From positions 248,001 to 312,000 of the forward strand of contig CAYSSR010000002.1 of the NCBI GenBank assembly GCA_964433755.1: a DNA stretch of 64,000 bases, given 5' to 3'. Shown piece by piece: positions 1 through 7,416 of this stretch. The notes below the pieces were generated by a model. It was given only the letters and a program-made list of their open reading frames with translations. It did no database searches and was not told the origin of the DNA. The DNA is from JAUVXJ01 sp964433755. Its GTDB lineage: Bacteria > Chloroflexota > Anaerolineae > UBA7937 > B3-Chlor. The translations under genes and the position numbers were made by a program. Positions within the stretch are counted from its first letter, which is position 1. Every line of letters begins with the position of its first letter.

Positions 1-44
1 GGAGTGCGCCATCCGCCAGCAATCAGAAGAGGGGGTACGCCAGC

Positions 45-1514
45 GTGAAAACCATCCTGTTTGTACTGCCGGCTCTACAGGAAGTCCTCTCCCAGGAATT
101 CCGCCAGATCAAGTACTCACTGTTCCCGCCTTTGAGCCTCCTGACCCTCGCGGGGCTGGTCCCTGAGGGAAGGTACAACCTCGTGGTGAGAGACGAGCAC
201 GTCGAAGATGTCTTCGTCGAAGGAGACGTAGACCTGGTGGTCATGACCGTCTACGTCTCCTCTGCCAGGAGAGCGTACGAGATCAGCGACTTCTATCGGG
301 CTCGGGGTGCGAAGGTGTTCCTGGGCGGGATACATCCCACCACGATGCCAGAGGAGGCCGCTCAACACGCGGACAGCATCTGCCTCGGCCCCGGCGAATC
401 TGTGTTCCTCCAGATGCTCGAGGACTTCGAGCATGGATGCCTGAAGCAATACTACCACGGACACAGAGACAGGGACGTCTCCAGGGTTCCCCTTGCGCGC
501 CGGGACCTGATGAACACGGGCAAGTACCTCGTCCCGAATACCTCGGCGGTTTCCAGGGGCTGCCTCTACTCCTGCGACTTCTGCTACAAGGAGAGCTTCT
601 GGGGCAAGAACTACTATGAGTTTCGTCCCTTAGCCGACGTCAGAAAGGAGTTGGACACCTTCCGGCACAAGTTCGTATTCTTCCTGGACGACAATCTGAT
701 GGGCAACCGCCGAGAAGCGAGAAGGCTCTTCGCCTTACTGAAAGAGTACCACTTCGTCTGGCAGGCGGCTGCCTCCATCGACACCGCCTATACGCCAGGG
801 TTCCTGGAGGACGCCTACGAAGCAGGCTGCAGAAGCCTCTTCGTCGGGTTCGAGTCCATCACCAAAGCCAACATGGAACGTGCCCACAAGCCTCAGAACC
901 AGAAGTACGACTACGCTGGCGCCATCAGGAGATTCCACGATGCGGGGATCATGATCAACGGTAGCTTCGTTCTTGGCTTCGACGAAGACGATCCCGACGT
1001 CTTCGCCAGGACGGTCGAATTCGCCATCCGAAACAAGATCGAGACGGCGACCTTCCACATCTTGACTCCCTTCCCCGGCACCAGATTGTTCGCCAGGCTG
1101 GAGGCAGAGGGCCGCATCCTGCATCGGGATTGGAGCGCCTATGATACCCGTCACGTCGTCTTTCAGCCCAGACTCATGACCCCGTCCGAGCTAGAGGAGG
1201 GGTACTGGTGGTCCTACGAGGAGTTCTACTCGTATGGGTCGATTCTTCGCCGATCAGTCGGGCTACCGAACCCTCTGAAGAGGCTGGTATACAACGTGGG
1301 CTGGAAGAAGATGGACACTCTCTGGGGTTTTGCGATAGACCACAACCTGATTCCTCACTTACTGCCCCTATTCGAGTTTGCTCTGGCGAGGGGTACGTCG
1401 CCGCGAGGTTGCAGCCCAGAGGCGGAACTCAAACGCCTGGTCGGAGGGGCACGGGAGAGTCGTGAAATGGAAGGGGTAGCGGGAGTGGGTGATGAGCGAA
1501 CCCACCTCGGTTAG
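45..1514 (+). CDS. B12-binding-type radical SAM protein
   Basis: 489 aa. The first ~150 residues look like a cobalamin-binding Rossmann domain (GGIHPTTMPEEA, then CLGPGES near residue 110), as in the B12-dependent radical SAM class. The radical SAM core follows, with the CxxxCxxC cluster motif in GCLYSCDFCYKE near residue 178. Typical members perform methylations or ring chemistry on lipids, tetrapyrroles or secondary metabolites; the substrate cannot be read here. Start is GTG with an upstream GAGGGGG. The last ~12 codons run into a tRNA-Sec-like sequence on the other strand, so the C-terminus may be altered compared with relatives. It converges on the tungstate operon. Confidence 0.85.
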   Translation: MKTILFVLPALQEVLSQEFRQIKYSLFPPLSLLTLAGLVPEGRYNLVVRDEHVEDVFVEGDVDLVVMTVYVSSARRAYEISDFYRARGAKVFLGGIHPTTMPEEAAQHADSICLGPGESVFLQMLEDFEHGCLKQYYHGHRDRDVSRVPLARRDLMNTGKYLVPNTSAVSRGCLYSCDFCYKESFWGKNYYEFRPLADVRKELDTFRHKFVFFLDDNLMGNRREARRLFALLKEYHFVWQAAASIDTAYTPGFLEDAYEAGCRSLFVGFESITKANMERAHKPQNQKYDYAGAIRRFHDAGIMINGSFVLGFDEDDPDVFARTVEFAIRNKIETATFHILTPFPGTRLFARLEAEGRILHRDWSAYDTRHVVFQPRLMTPSELEEGYWWSYEEFYSYGSILRRSVGLPNPLKRLVYNVGWKKMDTLWGFAIDHNLIPHLLPLFEFALARGTSPRGCSPEAELKRLVGGARESREMEGVAGVGDERTHLG

Positions 1515-1574
1515 CTCATCACTACCCAGAACGGTGCTGGAAACCAGGGAGGCCACTGGGTCTCAACCACCCCC
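1480..1574 (-). tRNA. Diverged tRNA-Sec-like sequence, anticodon CCA
   Basis: By hand alignment roughly three quarters identical to the true tRNA-Sec at 4823-4918 and in the same orientation. The 8-bp acceptor (GGGGGTGG/CCACTCCC), the 6-bp D stem (GAGACC/GGCCTC) and most of the long variable arm are kept. The anticodon loop reads TTCCAGC, so the anticodon is CCA (1538-1540), one base from the selenocysteine UCA. The T stem has a G-A mismatch and a wobble, one base is missing before the variable arm, and no -10 box is visible where the true copy has one. It may be a pseudogene or an unusual tRNA. It overlaps the end of the radical SAM gene. Confidence 0.6.
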
Positions 1575-1673
1575 GCGTCTGACTGTCACAGCCATTCTCG
1601 CCAGCACAGCGCGGGCGAGACGGCGCCTGGCAGAGATCTCCCGCGGACTTGTGCGCCGCCCACACCGGAAGTA

Positions 1674-1706
1674 GCGCCCGGCGCACTCTGACACCACGCC
1701 GGGCGC
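1674..1706. terminator. Stem-loop downstream of tupA
   Basis: A perfect 10-bp inverted repeat (GCGCCCGGCG at 1674-1683, CGCCGGGCGC at 1697-1706) with a 13-nt loop, 117 bases beyond the tupA stop. There is no T-run on either side, so intrinsic termination is uncertain. Nothing else is recognised in 1575-1822. Confidence 0.4.
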
Positions 1707-1822
1707 CAACCGACAAATGTCTACCCCGCAAGACGTCGCCGGCCACTGTCGACCCCAGCAGGCCAGGCAGCTGGATCGACACAGAAGTCGTCGGCGCTGC
1801 TGCCGCCTCGCAGAACAGCACC

Positions 1823-2671
1823 TCAGGAACCCTTCTCCCTCCACAGGCTCGAGTCGGGCGTGAACAAGGGAGAACCGAACTCTTCGACACCGAACTGGCC
1901 GATCTTCTCCTGCGTGGGTACAGATATCAGCCAGTCGATGAACTCGTTCGCGATGTCGGAGTTGATCTCCGGGCTCTTCTCCGGGTTCACTGCCATGACA
2001 CCGTAGGGGTTGAACAGAATGCTGTCGCCCTCCACCAGGATCACGAGCTCGGTACCCTCGAGCGTGCGAGCGAGGTACGTGGCCCGATCTGAGAGGGTGT
2101 AGGCCTGCTGCTCATCGGCCATGGTGAGCACCGCTCCCATGCCCTGCCCAGCCGAGACGTACCACGCACCCTCGGGCTCGACGTTCGCTGCTGCCCAGAT
2201 CGCCTTCTCCTTGGTGTGGGTTCCGGAGTCGTCACCCCTGGAGACGAAGGCGGCCTCGGCCCCCGCGATCATGCCAAACGCCTCGGCTGCTTCGCCCATA
2301 CCTGCTACGCCCGCAGGGTCCGCCTCTGGGCCTACGATGACGAAGTCGTTGTACATCACATCCTCACGACGTACCCCATGCCCCGCATCCATGAACGCAT
2401 CTTCTCTGGCTCGCGCATGCACCAGGAGCACGTCGGCATCGCCGGCCTCGCCGATCTCGAGCGCCTGGCCAGTGCCCACGGCAACCACTTCCACTTTGAC
2501 GTTATACTCCTCCTCGAAGTCGGGAAGAATGTAGTCCAGCAAGCCCGAATCCTGCGTACTGGTCGTGGTAGCCAGGGTCATGGTCTGCGGTTCCGCTGCC
2601 GGAGCGCCACACCCTGCCGCCAGGCTCAGCAGTACGGCACTAAGACAGAGCCAAATCCATAGCTTCCTCAT
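1823..2671 (-). CDS. tupA: Tungstate ABC transporter substrate-binding lipoprotein TupA
   Basis: 282 aa lipoprotein. Signal peptide with lipobox LAAGC at residues 17-21. The mature start has TTTSTQDSGLL, the hallmark of the TupA family, whose Ser/Thr side chains hold the oxyanion; a second family segment is SRGDDSGTHTKEK near residue 144. It delivers tungstate (possibly molybdate) to TupB/TupC. It is last in the operon after a 130-bp gap. Family specificity for tungstate over molybdate is known from other bacteria; here it is inferred. Confidence 0.93.
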   Translation of the reverse strand: MRKLWIWLCLSAVLLSLAAGCGAPAAEPQTMTLATTTSTQDSGLLDYILPDFEEEYNVKVEVVAVGTGQALEIGEAGDADVLLVHARAREDAFMDAGHGVRREDVMYNDFVIVGPEADPAGVAGMGEAAEAFGMIAGAEAAFVSRGDDSGTHTKEKAIWAAANVEPEGAWYVSAGQGMGAVLTMADEQQAYTLSDRATYLARTLEGTELVILVEGDSILFNPYGVMAVNPEKSPEINSDIANEFIDWLISVPTQEKIGQFGVEEFGSPLFTPDSSLWREKGS

Positions 2672-2801
2672 GTCTCACTCTCCTGCGTTTCTTTCTCCCA
2701 TGGTCTGCATCTCAGCCATCACCGTTGACTGCTCCCCTTCACATGGTTCACCCTCCCTCTACATTCTGTCAGCCAGCAAGGCTCATCGGACGAGACCCAG
2801 C

Positions 2802-3533
2802 TCAGTACGTCATCTCGCCCCGAACGAAGGCCGCGGTGCGTGGGTCGCGAGGCGACTGGAAGAACTTCTCTACCTGGGCTGTCTCCACGATATGCCCGTC
2901 CAGCAACAGCGCTACCTGATGAGCCAAACGCCTGGCCTGGAACACGTTGTGCGTCACCAGCACAAGTGTGGTTCCCTTCTCGCTGTTGAGCGTACGCACG
3001 ATTTCTTCGATCAGTCCCACGTTATACGGGTCAAGATTCGCGGTCGGCTCGTCCAGAAGCAGCACGTCTGGATCGAGCACCATAGCTCGGGCCAACGCCA
3101 CACGTTGCCCTTCACCTCCGGAGAGCGTTCGAGCTTGTCGCCTGGCGAAGGTTCGCAGACCCACCTCTTCCAGGGCCGCCTCTATCCGCCTGGCGCTGTG
3201 CCGCCGACCTCTCAGGTGCAGACCGAACTTCACGTTGTCCCACACCGTCCTGTTTAGTAGCATGGGGCGCTGAAACACAGTAGTCACTCGACGAGACAGT
3301 TCGAGTGGCATGGGCTTGGTGGCGCTGAACTCCTCTCCGTGATAACGCACGTATCCGGTGGTGGGTGGCTCCAGGAAGTTCAGCAACCTGAGCAGGGTGC
3401 TCTTGCCCGCGCCACTCGGTCCTACGAGCGCGAAAATCTCTCCACGATGGACATCCAGCCTATCCACTTGCAGGACAATCTGACCGTCGTACTCCTTCGT
3501 TGCGCCACGCACCTCGTAGACAGACTCGCTCAC
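2802..3533 (-). CDS. tupC: Tungstate ABC transporter ATP-binding protein
   Basis: 243 aa ATPase of an ABC importer. Walker A GPSGAGKST at residues 38-46, signature LSGGEGQRVALARA, Walker B VLLLDEPTANLD and the switch His in VTHN are all present. The start overlaps the end of the permease gene by 4 bases, so the two are translationally coupled. It has no C-terminal TOBE regulatory extension, which fits Tup rather than ModC systems. It energises tungstate uptake through TupB. Confidence 0.92.
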   Translation of the reverse strand: MSESVYEVRGATKEYDGQIVLQVDRLDVHRGEIFALVGPSGAGKSTLLRLLNFLEPPTTGYVRYHGEEFSATKPMPLELSRRVTTVFQRPMLLNRTVWDNVKFGLHLRGRRHSARRIEAALEEVGLRTFARRQARTLSGGEGQRVALARAMVLDPDVLLLDEPTANLDPYNVGLIEEIVRTLNSEKGTTLVLVTHNVFQARRLAHQVALLLDGHIVETAQVEKFFQSPRDPRTAAFVRGEMTY

Positions 3534-4252
3534 TGGTCAAACGTCCTTCCTTGCAGGCGCAGCATGGCCACGTTCGTGGCGAAGGAGAGTCCCAGTAGAA
3601 CCACTCCCAGAGACATCGCCAAGTCAAAGTTGCCTTTCCGTGTCTCCAACACGATCGCGGTGGTGAGCACTCTCGTGCTGTGCTCGATGTTACCGCCGAC
3701 CATCATCACCGCGCCCACTTCTGAGATGATGCTGCCAAAACCAGCAATCACAGAGACCACGACGCCCACCCGTGCTTCCATCAACACAGTCGCCGCGGTC
3801 TGCCACCGTGTGGCGCCCAGAGCACGCACCTGTCTCCGCAGTTCTGGATCCACCCCCATGACCGCAGCCATCGTAAAGCCAGCCACCAGCGGAAAGGAGA
3901 TGATGCTCTGCGCTACTACCATAGCCGCGGGGGTGAAAAGCGATGGAATGAGCCGGGAGCCTAGCTGCCCCAGGGGTCCACTGCGTGAGAGCATCAAGTA
4001 GACAAAGAGACCTACTACCACCGGCGGAAAGCCCATGCCGGTGTAGAGCAGGGCGATCACGAGCCGACGCCCGAAGAAGCGACTCAATCCGAGAAAAGCT
4101 CCGAGAGGAATCCCGATCAGTGTGCTGATCAGCAGAGCAACACCCGACACCGAAAGGGACAGCCGCACGATCTCGTAGAGAGCGCTATCACCCGTGACGA
4201 TCAGGTACAAAGCCTGGACTAGACCATTCAGGATCTCTTCGATGGTCTGCAC
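3530..4252 (-). CDS. tupB: Tungstate ABC transporter permease
   Basis: 240 aa integral membrane protein with about five hydrophobic segments. The inner-membrane-complex loop, GVDPELRRQVRALGATRWQ, contacts the ATPase. It is first in the tup operon and lies directly behind the riboswitch and terminator leader. BindingProteinDependent permease family, of the size and order usual for TupB. Confidence 0.92.
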   Translation of the reverse strand: MQTIEEILNGLVQALYLIVTGDSALYEIVRLSLSVSGVALLISTLIGIPLGAFLGLSRFFGRRLVIALLYTGMGFPPVVVGLFVYLMLSRSGPLGQLGSRLIPSLFTPAAMVVAQSIISFPLVAGFTMAAVMGVDPELRRQVRALGATRWQTAATVLMEARVGVVVSVIAGFGSIISEVGAVMMVGGNIEHSTRVLTTAIVLETRKGNFDLAMSLGVVLLGLSFATNVAMLRLQGRTFDQ

Positions 4253-4382
4253 TCCTCACAACTGGACCCCTATCGCCATAGACGGTCCTGGGTCACTACC
4301 CCGCTGATCGCTCTCGAGCCCCGGCAGGAAAGCCTCCGACCTCAACGTTCTGAGCCTCTTGTCTCCCGACACCAGAGAAGAC

Positions 4383-4412
4383 AGAGAAGAGGCACCTCGG
4401 AAAAGAGATGCC
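4383..4412 (-). other. Second leader hairpin of the tup operon
   Basis: On the minus strand the RNA would form AGGCATCTC/GAGGTGCCT, a 9-bp stem with one wobble around a TTTTCC loop, followed by TCTTCTCT. It sits between the main terminator and tupB. It may be a backup attenuator or an mRNA-stabilising element. Confidence 0.4.
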
Positions 4413-4430
4413 TTTCGGGAACCGGGCATA

Positions 4431-4464
4431 CCAAAAGGACGGCGCCCCGAAAAGGACGCCGTCC
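4431..4464 (-). terminator. Terminator (expression platform) of the tup riboswitch
   Basis: Minus-strand stem GGACGGCG...CGCCGTCC closing a TTTTCG-containing loop and followed by TTTT. It begins 5 bases after the aptamer ends, so aptamer folding can plausibly decide termination before tupB. Confidence 0.75.
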
Positions 4465-4468
4465 GCAA

Positions 4469-4559
4469 ACAGCCCGTCGGCGGATCTCCTTTCCAAGAAT
4501 GGGAGGTATAGCCGTTTCCAGCTATGCCCTATCGGCCTCGCTCCATTGGTCCGTGCTGT
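4469..4559 (-). ncRNA. Moco/Tuco-family riboswitch upstream of tupBCA
   Basis: The minus strand carries the Moco-motif core: hairpin GGGCATAGC/GGCTATACC, then CCTCCCA, a short spacer and TTGGAAAGGAG. ACAGC (4555-4559) and GCTGT (4469-4473) can close the outer helix. The same core occurs before moaA in this window. The Moco motif is known to precede Mo/W cofactor and transport genes; members lacking the P3 helix are associated with tungsten use. I see little room for P3, which fits a tungstate operon, but this subclass call is tentative. Confidence 0.85.
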
Positions 4560-4615
4560 CCATTAGGTGACGAAGCTCGGAGACACGACAAGATTAGATG
4601 TTCAAGAGCCAAGGG

Positions 4616-4644
4616 ATTATGGCACATGTCTGGCAAGATGTCAA
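4616..4644 (-). promoter_or_regulatory. Promoter of the tup operon
   Basis: Minus strand TTGACA (4639-4644), 17-bp spacer, CATAAT (4616-4621). The predicted start lies ~50 bases before the riboswitch. selC is transcribed toward it from 180 bases upstream, so read-through from selC is also possible. Confidence 0.75.
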
Positions 4645-4822
4645 GGCGGGTCTCTCCCGGGTCGGGAGGTTGAGACCGGCCGGGAGCCAACGTGGCCGCG
4701 AACTCCGGCTCTCCTGCAGACGACTGCGGCCCCAGAACCTCATCAAGGGGAAGGAAGCATCTACGCCAGGCCAGAGCCCGCCTGCGGTGTGTCAGGCGAG
4801 GATGGGCTCCGTCGAGACCAGG

Positions 4823-4918
4823 CGGGAGTGGATGGGAGTCGAACCCACCATGGCTAGCTCGTCGCTACCCATCAACGGTTTTGAAGACCGCGGAGGCCAC
4901 CGGGTCTCTACCACCCCC
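4823..4918 (-). tRNA. selC: tRNA-Sec (anticodon TCA)
   Basis: 96 nt. It has the features specific to bacterial tRNA-Sec: 8-bp acceptor GGGGGTGG/CCACTCCC, 5-bp T stem with TTCGACT loop, 6-bp D stem GAGACC/GGCCTC around a 4-nt loop, anticodon loop CTTCAAA with TCA at 4882-4884, and a long variable arm (9 bp with one mismatch). The discriminator is G. The genomic sequence continues GCCT, so the final CCA is not fully encoded. The organism therefore probably decodes UGA as selenocysteine; selA, selB and selD are not in this window. Confidence 0.95.
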
Positions 4919-4927
4919 ACTCCACCA

Positions 4928-4956
4928 ATCATACAACCTTTGGCGTGGACAGTCAA
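4928..4956 (-). promoter_or_regulatory. Promoter of selC
   Basis: Minus strand TTGACT (4951-4956), 17-bp spacer, TATGAT (4928-4933). The mature tRNA would start 9 bases after the -10 box, so the 5' leader is almost absent. Confidence 0.75.
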
Positions 4957-5069
4957 GAGACAGCGATGGGACATCTCCCAGGGATCTTGGGGCATGCCAG
5001 GCCAAGCACGCCAGATGGTGAGAAAGACCGGACCACCGCACCGAGAAGGGGTGCGCTATCCCGATCGTC

Positions 5070-5756
5070 CTAGTCCAGCTTCAGGGGCAGCCAATGGTCG
5101 CCACACCACCGGACGATGGCGACAGCCTCCCCTCCTCTACGAGCGGGCCGCAGCTTGTCCGCCGCCACCAGCCCCTCGACCACCCGCTCTCCCTGCTCGG
5201 TACGTACGGCCGATATGCCCGCTTCCTGCAAGACCGACACCGGCTGCCGGCCTCGGAGCTCGCGCGATCTCCCCACCAGCACGTAGCGGCCGTCGTCGCC
5301 ACTGGCGGCCAGACCCACCGCCGCCAGTGCTCCGATCACTCCGCTCTCGTCCCCGCCCAGACCCTCGAGTGGAAGACCATGGAGGCTGGCCAAAGAGCGT
5401 GCCTCATCCTGCGTAGCCAATCGACTCTTAACCTGACGACCGAAGTCCACGACTGCGGGACCCACCACCTGAGCCACGCAGAGACCTGGATCGCTTCCCG
5501 GCTGGTGGCCATCCAGCACCATCTGACGAACGCGCCGCAGAACGTCGTGGGGGTCGGGATTCTCGTTCCCATCCAGCAGGATGGCTGCCGAGCTGTTCTT
5601 CTTGGTGCAGGGGATGCGTGGATCCCTCAGCAGTTGGTGCCGCGTCACTCCCAAGACCACCAAGTCAGCCGAGAGCGACGCCGCAATCTGACGAGCCAGG
5701 TATCCAGTGCCCCGCGACTCCAACGTATCCGTGTCGTCTAGACCGACAATCAACAT
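5070..5756 (-). CDS. TiaS-like protein (N-terminal domain of tRNA-Ile2 agmatinylcytidine synthetase)
   Basis: 228 aa. Starts MLIVGLDDTDTLESRGTGYL, the DDTD/GTGxLAR signature of the catalytic/kinase-like domain of archaeal TiaS, followed by TRHQLLRDPRIPCTKKNSS as in TiaS. Archaeal TiaS is about 420 aa and has OB-fold and zinc-ribbon parts that are missing here. Bacteria normally modify that tRNA with TilS, so this shorter bacterial relative probably does something else or acts with a partner. It is transcribed away from the DUF134 pair with a shared 96-bp control region. Confidence 0.75.
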   Translation of the reverse strand: MLIVGLDDTDTLESRGTGYLARQIAASLSADLVVLGVTRHQLLRDPRIPCTKKNSSAAILLDGNENPDPHDVLRRVRQMVLDGHQPGSDPGLCVAQVVGPAVVDFGRQVKSRLATQDEARSLASLHGLPLEGLGGDESGVIGALAAVGLAASGDDGRYVLVGRSRELRGRQPVSVLQEAGISAVRTEQGERVVEGLVAADKLRPARRGGEAVAIVRWCGDHWLPLKLD

Positions 5757-5762
5757 CTCTAC

Positions 5763-5791
5763 TTGACTAACACCTCGTGATCACGTATACT
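5763..5791 (+). promoter_or_regulatory. Promoter of the 82-aa/DUF134 pair
   Basis: TTGACT (5763-5768), 17-bp spacer, TATACT (5786-5791). It lies in the divergent region with the TiaS-like gene. Confidence 0.7.
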
Positions 5792-5793
5792 TA

Positions 5794-5813
5794 TTTTGGG
5801 CAAATGCCCAAAA
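5794..5813. promoter_or_regulatory. Palindromic operator TTTTGGGC-AAAT-GCCCAAAA
   Basis: Perfect 8-bp inverted repeat with a 4-base centre, 2 bases downstream of the -10 box and 39 bases before the first gene. The position suits a repressor; the DUF134 helix-turn-helix protein encoded two genes on is the obvious candidate. Confidence 0.65.
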
Positions 5814-5852
5814 CCAATCGCTGCTTCCACCCATACACAAGAGGAGGCTCCC

Positions 5853-6101
5853 ATGAGCAAGATCTTCGTTCGAGAGAGACGCCACGTCGGGCCCGGAGCA
5901 GGGCGACCCCGCTTCGCCATCGTCGCGTCGCAGGGCGCTGATCTACGGGTCTACAAGACTCGCGTGCGCCGCTCGGAGCTAGAGACCATCGCGAGCCAGA
6001 GCGGGGCAGAGATCGTCCATCTGCCCAGGGGCGAACAGTCGGACGAGGAGGAGCAACAAGCCACCCAGCGCCGCGGACGCCGTGGGCGCGATGCTGGGTA
6101 G
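5853..6101 (+). CDS. Small basic/acidic protein of unknown function (82 aa)
   Basis: 82 aa. I chose the ATG at 5853 because GAGGAGG sits 5 bases upstream; an upstream in-frame ATG lies over the operator. I do not recognise a family. Residues ~20-58 could be a small folded domain (FAIVASQGADLRVYKTRVRR); the tail is acidic, then basic and probably disordered. It is followed after 6 bases by the DUF134 gene, so both are likely one transcript and the protein may serve the same metal-cofactor regulation. Confidence 0.7.
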   Translation: MSKIFVRERRHVGPGAGRPRFAIVASQGADLRVYKTRVRRSELETIASQSGAEIVHLPRGEQSDEEEQQATQRRGRRGRDAG

Positions 6102-6107
6102 GGCTCC

Positions 6108-6434
6108 ATGCCCCGGCCTCGCAAGCGTCGAGTCCTGGCCAGCGAGCCTCGACCGGTGATCTACAAGCCGGCAGGGGTACCACTGAACCGCCTAAGCTCA
6201 GTGTCACTACTGCACGAGGAACTTGAGGCTCTGCGGCTGGCCGACGCAGAGGGTATGCTCCAGACAGCGGCAGCGGACCGGATGGGCATTTCTCGCTCCA
6301 CCTTTCAGCGTGTGCTTGCCCGAGCGCGTTCGCGGGTGGCTCTTGCTCTGACAGGCGGCCATGCCCTGCGTATCGAGGGCGGTAGCTACGAAGTGCAACC
6401 ACCACGCCTTCGGGGGCCGCGCCGCAGGCGGTAG
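6108..6434 (+). CDS. DUF134 family helix-turn-helix DNA-binding protein
   Basis: 108 aa. N-terminal MPRPRK, then a PAGVPL stretch and ELEALRLADAEGMLQTAAAD leading into MGISRSTFQRVLARARSRVA, a sigma-like helix-turn-helix as in DUF134 proteins, ending with RIEGG. DUF134 genes often neighbour Fe-Mo cofactor biosynthesis-type (NifX/DIM) or Fe-S genes in anaerobes. Here it sits between Mo/W genes, converging on the storage protein gene. It probably regulates its own promoter through the palindrome at 5794-5813. Confidence 0.88.
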   Translation: MPRPRKRRVLASEPRPVIYKPAGVPLNRLSSVSLLHEELEALRLADAEGMLQTAAADRMGISRSTFQRVLARARSRVALALTGGHALRIEGGSYEVQPPRLRGPRRRR

Positions 6435-6474
6435 TGCACGAGACGTCCTGCTCGGAACCAGAGGGCACTACCAG

Positions 6475-7305
6475 TCACTCCCGACGGTAGATCCGCGTGC
6501 CCGGGTTCTTCCCCTCCAGCGCCAGTGTGAGGTTGCCGGGGGCCAGGCCGTTGATGATCTGTACCTCTCGTACACTTCTGGCTCCTGCCAGGGCCCGCAC
6601 CATGGCCCGTTCCACCGCCAGATCAGCCAGGTCCAACTCCAGGAGTTCGTTGACCTCGATCTCCGGGATAAACTCGGCCTGCGGCTCCTTCTTGGGGTCA
6701 GCCGTGTACAGACCTTCCTCGTCCTTGACCAGGATACAGCATCTGGCGCCCAGGACCTCTGCGGTGAGAAAGGCCCCGAAGTCGGTGCGGTGAGGCGGAA
6801 TCCGCCCTCTGATCGGCGGCTCCTCCCAGAGTCCGTAGGGAGGCATGGCGTGCATTACCGGTATCGTGCCCAAGGCCAGGAACGAAGGGAGCTTGACCAG
6901 ATCGTCGTGTCCGATCTTCACACCGCCGCGAGGAGCAAGGAGGATGGAGATCATCAGGGCGTTCTGCTCGCTGATGCTCGAACCCAGCTTGGCTAGCACG
7001 CCTGTGGGCATCCCCAGGTCCAGCGCAATGGAGTACGCGTGACGGCTACGGGTCCCGCCTCCCGTCACCACCAGGAGATCGTGTCCTTCTCTCGCTGCGA
7101 CGATCTCCTCGATCAGAGGCAGCACCACCTTACGCCCGCGATCGATGATGCTCTGTCCCCCCAGCTTGACCACGTTGAGATCAGGCAAAGGTCGGAACAC
7201 GTGCCCGATCTCGGTGCCCTCGAGCAGACCCTTGTCCATCAGCGACTCGGCCATCAACTCTGTCTCGATGTGCAGCCGGCCGCTGTCATCCCTTACCAGG
7301 CCCAT
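6475..7305 (-). CDS. Molybdenum/tungsten storage protein-like (MosB-like amino-acid-kinase fold)
   Basis: 276 aa. Strong similarity from memory to the MosA/MosB subunits of Azotobacter molybdenum storage protein: VVKLGGQSIIDRGRKVV, EIVAAREGHDLLVVTGGGTR, LGSSISEQNA, MPPYGLWE, IPPHRTDFGAFLTAE, LVKDEEGLYTADPKK and VQIINGLAPGNLT. Those proteins form a hexamer cage that packs polyoxometalate clusters using ATP. Start is ATG at 7305 with GAAGGGAAGG upstream. As the last gene of the moa operon it would buffer molybdate or tungstate for cofactor insertion. A UMP-kinase-like enzyme is the alternative, but the motifs favour storage. Confidence 0.85.
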   Translation of the reverse strand: MGLVRDDSGRLHIETELMAESLMDKGLLEGTEIGHVFRPLPDLNVVKLGGQSIIDRGRKVVLPLIEEIVAAREGHDLLVVTGGGTRSRHAYSIALDLGMPTGVLAKLGSSISEQNALMISILLAPRGGVKIGHDDLVKLPSFLALGTIPVMHAMPPYGLWEEPPIRGRIPPHRTDFGAFLTAEVLGARCCILVKDEEGLYTADPKKEPQAEFIPEIEVNELLELDLADLAVERAMVRALAGARSVREVQIINGLAPGNLTLALEGKNPGTRIYRRE

Positions 7306-7416
7306 CTGTGCCTTCCCTTCGTGTCTGGCAGCCTGCCCCCAACCCAACGCCAAGCAGACGAGCCTCGCCCGTCTACATACACAGAAACAGGATGAGACGG
7401 GCTGCGGCTGGCCCGT

